Positions 57,965 through 64,000 of a DNA stretch of 64,000 bases are shown here, in pieces. Position numbers and translations under genes: made by a program. This stretch comes from Rhizophagus irregularis. Lineage: Eukaryota; Glomeromycota; Glomeromycetes; Glomerales; Glomeraceae. The notes under the pieces are model-generated. The model did not search any database. It was not told the origin of the DNA and was given only the letters and a program-made list of their open reading frames with translations. Location: positions 4,030,001 to 4,094,000 of the forward strand of contig NC_089436.1 in assembly GCF_026210795.1 (NCBI RefSeq), read 5' to 3'. Position 1 is the first letter of the stretch. Every line of letters begins with the position of its first letter.

Positions 57965-60900
57965 ATGATGAACAATACTAATAATAATACTCAAACACAT
58001 TCATTTAATAATAATTCAAATTCCCCTCTACACAATAGAAAAAATAATTCATCTTTTAACAAATTACCTGATGTTCTAAAAATAGCCACAATTAATATTA
58101 AACACCTAACTACGATTAAAAAAGAAGATATTATAGATTTAATTAAAATTAAAAATATTCAAATTTTAGGGGTTTCAGAAATATGGTTATCACACAAACA
58201 GTCAACATTGCAACAATATACCACCTTTTTCAACAATGAATATTACAATCAAAAAGGTAAAGGTGTAGGTTTAATAGTTAAGAAAAATATAGCACAATAT
58301 ATTTACAGAAATGGTAGTTACAATGGACGAATAATTTATGTTTAAACATAATAAAAAATTAAGAATTATTCAATATTATGGTGTAGTTAATGCAAAAGCT
58401 TCAACAGAAAAGAAAGAAGAATTAAAAAAGACAATAAATGAACTTTTCAAATTAATAAGAGAAGCATTATCAACTCAACATGAATTAATAGTGATGGGTG
58501 ATTTTAATCAAAAGTATGAAAAATATAGTGAAAACAAAACAAAATCTACGAGAAACAAATATTGGAATAATATATTTTATGATTTAGAAGAAAAATTTAA
58601 CCTATACGATCCACATAGAATAATGTATGATATAACACCATCCAATCCAATATATACTTGGACTAATGGTGTTAATTATAGTCGTATTGATTATATTTGG
58701 ATTACAGAAAATCTTATGATGAATTATGAAGATACTATGTTTACTGATATCAGTCAAGACTTTCGTACAGATCATAAAATGCTTTCATTTTCTTTATGGA
58801 CGGAAGAATTATGCAGTACTCATTTGGTTTTCAATCATAAACAAGAAAAAATTAAAAAGATAATTTATAAATATGATGAAATGAATAATGAAAAATGGGA
58901 AGAATATCAAAACATACAAAAAGATTATCTATCAAATACAATAAATGAACAATTCAATTTTGATGATATTGAAAAACATTGGGATGTTATTAAAAAGGGT
59001 ATTTATAAAAGTAATGAAATTATAAAAAAGGAAAAGAAAAAAATTAATATAAAAAATAGAAACCCTAACCAACAAACAGAATCATATCAAGGACATCAAT
59101 TCTTGATTAATTTAAGAAGACAAATAAAAAAGAAACATGGACGAAAATATTTAAAAGACCATTGGAATACAATAGGAGGTCAACTTAACAAATATAGTTC
59201 TAATAAAATAGAGTTCATGTGGGAACCACCAAATGATCAAAATTATCAACGTTTATTAGATAAGATAGAAATTTTATATAATATATATACAGATAGTTAC
59301 AAAAAAGAATTAGAAATTTTAAAAGAAAATAAAATTGAAGATGCAATTAATAAACGTTGTGCAGATTTATACAATAATCAAAAAAGAATGATAGATAATA
59401 TAATTGATCGTGAAGTTAAAACAATAATTTTAGATAGAGTTTTGATTGAAAAACCAGGAGAACAAATTAATCTTATTACCGATCCAAAAGAAATAAAAAA
59501 AGAAGTTAATTTACATTTTCAAAAAGTTGCTGGAACAACTAATAGACCTAAAGAAATACCAGAACAATGGCATAATCAATATGCTCCTTTAAATCATGTG
59601 GATAATAATATATATAAACATTTAATGGATGATATAACTGAAGATGAATGGAATAATCATATTCAAACCTTACCCAATGGTAAGGCATGTGGTCCAACTT
59701 CAATCTCTTATGAAATGTTAAAACACTCATCATTAGAAATGAAAAAAGAATTACTTTCTTTAACAAACAATATTTTAAAACAAGGAAAACTACCATCTGA
59801 TTATAAATTAGCAAACATTTATCCTATATCAAAACCTAAGCCCTGGGGTTGTAAACTCATTAACACCCATCCAATAACCTTGTTAGAAACTTCCAGGAAG
59901 CTCATGGTATCCATTTTGAATGAAAGACTCGCCAATATATTAAAAGAAAATAATGTATTAAAAGGAAATCAATTTGCAGGCTTACCAGGAAATTCAACCT
60001 TTGAGCCTATACGTATCATTAATGAACTTATACAAGATGCCAATGAAAATAATAAAGATCTCTGGTTTCTTGCTCTTGATATGAGTAAAGCATACGATAG
60101 AGTGAATATTTGTATGCTTGAGAAAGCTTTACAAAGAATCAAAGTACCACACAACTTTATCCATATAATAAAAGAATTATTCTTGGGATGTAAAAACCAA
60201 GTATTTACTGCAGCAGGAATGACAGATCCATATGATGTTCAAGTAGGAATAGTACAAGGTGAGATAATTTCTCCCCTACTTTGGTGTATTTACTATGATC
60301 CTCTCCTCTGTGAAATTAAAGAAAGAAACTTGGGATATAAATTGAAAACAAAACAAATACTTAATATTTATGAAAGAGAAGAAAAAGAAATCATAATTAG
60401 ATTTCCAGGAATGGCATATATGGACGATACAAATTTTGTGACAAATGATCAGAAACAATTAGAAGAAATCTTAAATATTGCAGGTGAATTCTATGATTTG
60501 AATGATATACAAATAAATAAGGAAAAGTCAGAATTGTTATTAAAAAGTTTAAATCATGATTATGGAAAACAAATTAATACACATTTTGGCTGTCAAGATA
60601 TTAAGATACATCCAACTTCTAAACAAGATTCAATTCGTATTTTGGGGGTCTGGTTTAATGCTTTTAATAAAAGATCATTTGTTTTGAACCAAGTTAAAAC
60701 TGAAATTCGTAATGTTTGTAATGTCATGGCAAAAAAAAGAATAACAGATAAGCACATCAAATATATATTCAATCATGTCATTATACCAAGAATAGAATAT
60801 AGATCACAAGTTACAATTTTTACGGATAAAGAAACAAACCAAATGATGGTACCAATAAGGAGATTATTTAAAAATAAATTGAAGTTTTCTAAATCTGCTC

Positions 60901-62600
60901 CAAATACTATTCTAGAAAGCAACTTAATAATATATAACTTACGCTCTATTCATGATAATCAAGTTCAAGCAAAAATTACCAATTTTTTTATACAAATTAA
61001 TGATATAGGAATACTTGGTGAAATTATGAACTTACGTTTAATAGATTTACAAAATCAACTTTGGAGTCATGAGAATCCTGTTATACATATCCCCTTTAAA
61101 TTAGAAAAAAATATTAAAAAATTAAAAAAATTAAAAAATAATTTTATATTGAATAATCTTTTATTAATGGAAAAAAATAATATTTCAATTAAGAAAGATA
61201 ATATTCAAATAGAAAAAAATAAAAAAATAATAGAAGGAAAAACTATTGCAGAAATTGTAGGAGAAACTATATTTTTTAAACATAGAAAATTTTTACGTTC
61301 ATTAAATTTATTATATATAGATCAAGTTCTTGATATGGATGGAAAAACATTATTAACCTGGTGCTAACTTTATTCAAGAAAATTTATACAAAACACAGTA
61401 TCAGGAAATCAACATATCCAACCAGCAATTTATAATATAATTAAAGAAATTATATGTGAAGAAAATTCTCTTTCTTTAAAATCACAATTTATTCAACAAC
61501 CTGTTACATCACATCTTAAAGGATTTAATTTAATGCCAATTATTTTTACAAATATTGAACAATATCAAATAGTGATGTATAAAGAAGGTTCTTCATTAGC
61601 CTTTGGAAGATTTTTAAATATTAATGAAGTTAATCAACAGATAAAAATACAACATTTAGTTAGAAAATCAGACGTTAATGAAAAAAATTTAATATTAGAG
61701 TTTTGTAAAGGTTGTAATAGAGGAATATTTTCATCATCATTGTCGAAACCCATATGTTATTTATCTATTTCTTCACATAATGTATTTTTTATTCGACATA
61801 ATTCTTTAAAGAGAAATTCATTTAAAGAAGGTTTTAAATTATTGGGAAATCAATTTCAAGAACTTAACAAAGTATTAGAATTACATTTACATTTCCAACT
61901 CCATCCACATTTATATATACCTCCTGATATTCGTCATCATGAATATATGTGTTTATATAAATTTAATATTATAGATAATTATATTGATTTATCAATTGAC
62001 AAACCTCACTTATATTATATCAAACAAAAATTAGAAACTTATGTTGAACGAGAATTCCATTGTTATACAGATGGTTCAGTTAAAGATTTAGGTAAACCTT
62101 CTGTAAGTTTAGTTTATGGAACAACATTTTACACACCACAAAAACAATTTATAGATCAATTTTATTCAAGTGGAGAAAATAATATTTCGGTAGTAAAGTC
62201 TGAATTATTACCACTTTTAATCAGCCTAATAGTAATGCCGAAACAATTAACAGTTCATATTTTTACAGATAATGATCAAAATTTTTCAACATTCCATAAA
62301 TTACAGTCAAAAAATTTTAAAATAACACCAAGACAATATTTTAAAATGATAAATAATGGAATCCTTTGGCAAATAATAATGGAAATAATAGAAATTTTAT
62401 CTTTAAATATAACCTTATTTAAAGTACAAGCACATGCCGAAGATATATATAATAATTTTGTTGATCAACAGGTAGCACGTATTCATGATGAGGTAGATCT
62501 ACATAGTATTAACATAAGAAACCAACCACTTCAGCTAATACGATATATCCCTAGTTGGAATAATGTTATCAGTCAGCGGTCATTTCAGATCACTTGCTGA
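57965..62600 (+). pseudogene. LINE-B ORF2: endonuclease, reverse transcriptase, RNase H; frameshifted, one stop, 3'-shortened
   Basis: Translation begins at ATG 57965 (MMNNTNNNTQTHSF, like LINE-A). The endonuclease frame closes at 58345 after GRIIYV, and the protein resumes in the frame read from 58338 (KKLRIIQYYG), a one-base loss. Later motifs are IVMGDFNQKYEKY, SRIDYIWITENL, TDHKMLSFSLW, the RT core GIVQGEIISPLLW and YMDD (YMDDTNF near 60418), then TAA at 61365-61367 after LLTWC. The same frame continues from there through RNase H (YTDGSVKDL near 62065, SELLPLL, FTDND, NNFVDQQV). It ends at 62600 after WNNVISQRSFQITC, just where LINE-A continues with its last 250 residues and the CCHC cluster. 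The enzyme is therefore non-functional. Confidence 0.9.
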
Positions 62601-64000
62601 TCATTAATTAAAATAATTTTGTGTAACCATAATTGAATATTCCATCATGTAGCTAAAAAAAGAAATTCTTAATACAACGCTTATACAAATTAAGTAAATT
62701 AATAGTTCGTCATGTGTATTATAAATTTTCATCATCATTTCCTCTTTAGTAATAATAATTTTTTTTTTTGCATATACAAGAAAGTTCGTCTCAAAAATGA
62801 AGTTTTCCTTCAGATGCAACTTAAAAGTAGATGTAAAATACAGTTTAAACGATAAAAATATATGTAATTTTACGAGAAGAAAAAGATTTACTAAGTTGAA
62901 AAAGGTAGTTATTTAGGTAGTTTTTGTGTAAACCGCAAAAGTTAATTTTTATAATAAAAAAAAATTTTTTTGATTTCAATAAAACTTTTAGCAAAAGCTT
63001 TTTTTAACCATTAATTAATTTATTTCTAGCCATAATTTGGCGAAACAAACAACTTTTGTTAAGCTTAGAAGGGTGATTATTATACCAGATTTTTTGTTAT
63101 TTATAAATTTTGTTAAAATTTTTTAATTAAGACGCTAATAAGAATTTTTTTTTTTATTAGAATAATATTATTAGGTCTATTTGGGTATCATAAATAATTT
63201 TAAATCGCAAAACTAGTTAAAATATAATGTTTTTTTGTTTATCTATATTAGACCTTTAATGCTTAAATATTGGTATTGTAGTAATCATGTAAATTTTTGT
63301 AATTTATTAAAAAAAAACTTTAAAATTTTTAAATTTTAGTTCATTTAACAAGAAAATAAAGCAAAAATTATTTATTTATAGAAAAATTCAAGTTGGATAT
63401 TAGGTTTGCTTACCTTGTTAAACCATAAATACAAATAGTATAATATGAATAAGTAAAATGTTTTTTTTATATCTAAAGTAACGTTAAAATAAAAGATATT
63501 TATAATATATTTAAAAAAAATAAGCAAAAGAAAAAAGTTAAAAAAGTTTTCTTAATACTTTATTAGATTGCTATATTAAAATAACCATATAATTGACAAC
63601 CTTCACTGACCAGATGCAACTGAATAAAGTGAAGTTTTTGACTTTTAAAAGGTTTAAAAATATTTTTCAAACCTTGAACGAACATGTTTACTATTGTTGG
63701 AAAAAGTGTTACATTGCATAAATATGGTGTTACCTTTGATCTGAAAATTCCGATTTTAACAAAATTTAGGCCGGCATTATGAATCTGGCCGGAATTAAGA
63801 AAAGTTTGGCCAGAATTATAATTTAAAAATTAATGAATTTTAACTAATCAAATTAATTTAGCCGAATTTAAATATTAAATAAATATTATATACCTAAAGA
63901 CTGTATCATATTAAGAATTTTTATTATAATATCATAGTACAAAAAATCTCACCACTAATTTTGCTGAAATGACCAGTGACTGTTATTATTGAAAAACCAT
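62601..64000. other. AT-rich non-coding end of the window
   Basis: No gene is recognised. Near 63770-63820 three ggccRgaatta-type motifs occur in a short space (ggccggcattatgaat, ggccggaattaag, ggccagaattat), resembling motifs at 6855-6890 and 11615-11670. They may mark the end of a MITE cut by the window border. Confidence 0.4.

Larger units (their letters stand above)
55867..62600 (+). mobile_element. LINE-B: second Tad/I-like LINE, damaged and lacking the 3' end
   Basis: It has the same layout as LINE-A, in opposite orientation: ORF1, a 25-base gap, then ORF2 with endonuclease, reverse transcriptase and RNase H. ORF2 has one frameshift and one nonsense codon, and homology stops about 250 codons before the end seen in LINE-A. 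No poly(A) tail or duplication is seen after 62600. Protein similarity to LINE-A is strong in the RT but low in ORF1, so these are related families and not copies of one another. Confidence 0.9.

Noticed and set aside
56230-60458. Minus-strand frames within LINE-B
   Set aside because: All lie opposite ORF1 or ORF2, are Phe/Ile-rich as expected for the complement of Lys/Asn-rich codons, and show no motifs.
1-64000. tRNA or rRNA genes
   Set aside because: No stretch with the expected GC content, A/B box motifs or cloverleaf pattern was recognised by eye. A covariance search would be needed to exclude a diverged tRNA.

Overview
The window looks like nuclear DNA of an arbuscular mycorrhizal fungus (Glomeromycotina, Rhizophagus-like). 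It is extremely AT-rich. Its genes have short GT-AG introns of about 65-100 nt. It carries families known to be expanded in these fungi (BTB-TLDc proteins, sacsin-like Hsp90-fold ATPases, TPR-SET proteins) among large LINEs, Plavaka-like DNA transposons and MITEs. The assignment rests on this combination, not on a sequence search.

Layout. 1-12.3 kb: a decayed TPR-SET gene (1081-3282), a decayed coiled-coil/hydrophobic-hairpin gene (5145-6452), three near-identical 314-bp tandem repeats (7671-8572) and a small hAT-like MITE (10226-10550). 12.3-28.4 kb: one full-length LINE on the minus strand (LINE-A), bounded by a perfect 17-bp target-site duplication, with a poly(A) tail and intact ORF1. Its ORF2 is split at a TA dinucleotide by an 8,061-bp TIR transposon (17548-25608) that carries a defective Plavaka/Tnp2-like transposase and a divergent accessory gene. 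28.6-34.9 kb: a 6.35-kb element without a transposase. Its terminal inverted repeats of more than 1 kb are built mostly from two kinds of satellite array, and it sits inside a small MITE.

35.4-36.3 kb: an intact paralogue of the 5-kb gene, a 312-residue protein with the helix, hydrophobic hairpin, helix layout of some membrane-inserting proteins. 38.0-39.5 kb: a BTB-TLDc gene with one nonsense codon. 40.7-50.1 kb: an intact 12-exon gene on the minus strand for a protein of 2,821 residues with two sacsin repeats, each with a GHKL ATPase site, and a C-terminal BTB domain. 52.5-53.8 kb: a 1.2-kb retroposed sequence with poly(A) and a 14-bp target-site duplication. 54.1-55.6 kb: an intact BTB-TLDc gene. 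55.9-62.6 kb: a second, damaged and 3'-shortened LINE (LINE-B). The remainder is AT-rich non-coding DNA.

How the parts relate. The host genes are of the chaperone-like, BTB (cullin-3 adaptor-like) and TLDc types. Nothing indicates an operon or a joint pathway. Most of the structure comes from nested transposition, and target-site duplications at five loci allow the order of several insertions to be read. No tRNA, rRNA or CRISPR array was recognised.
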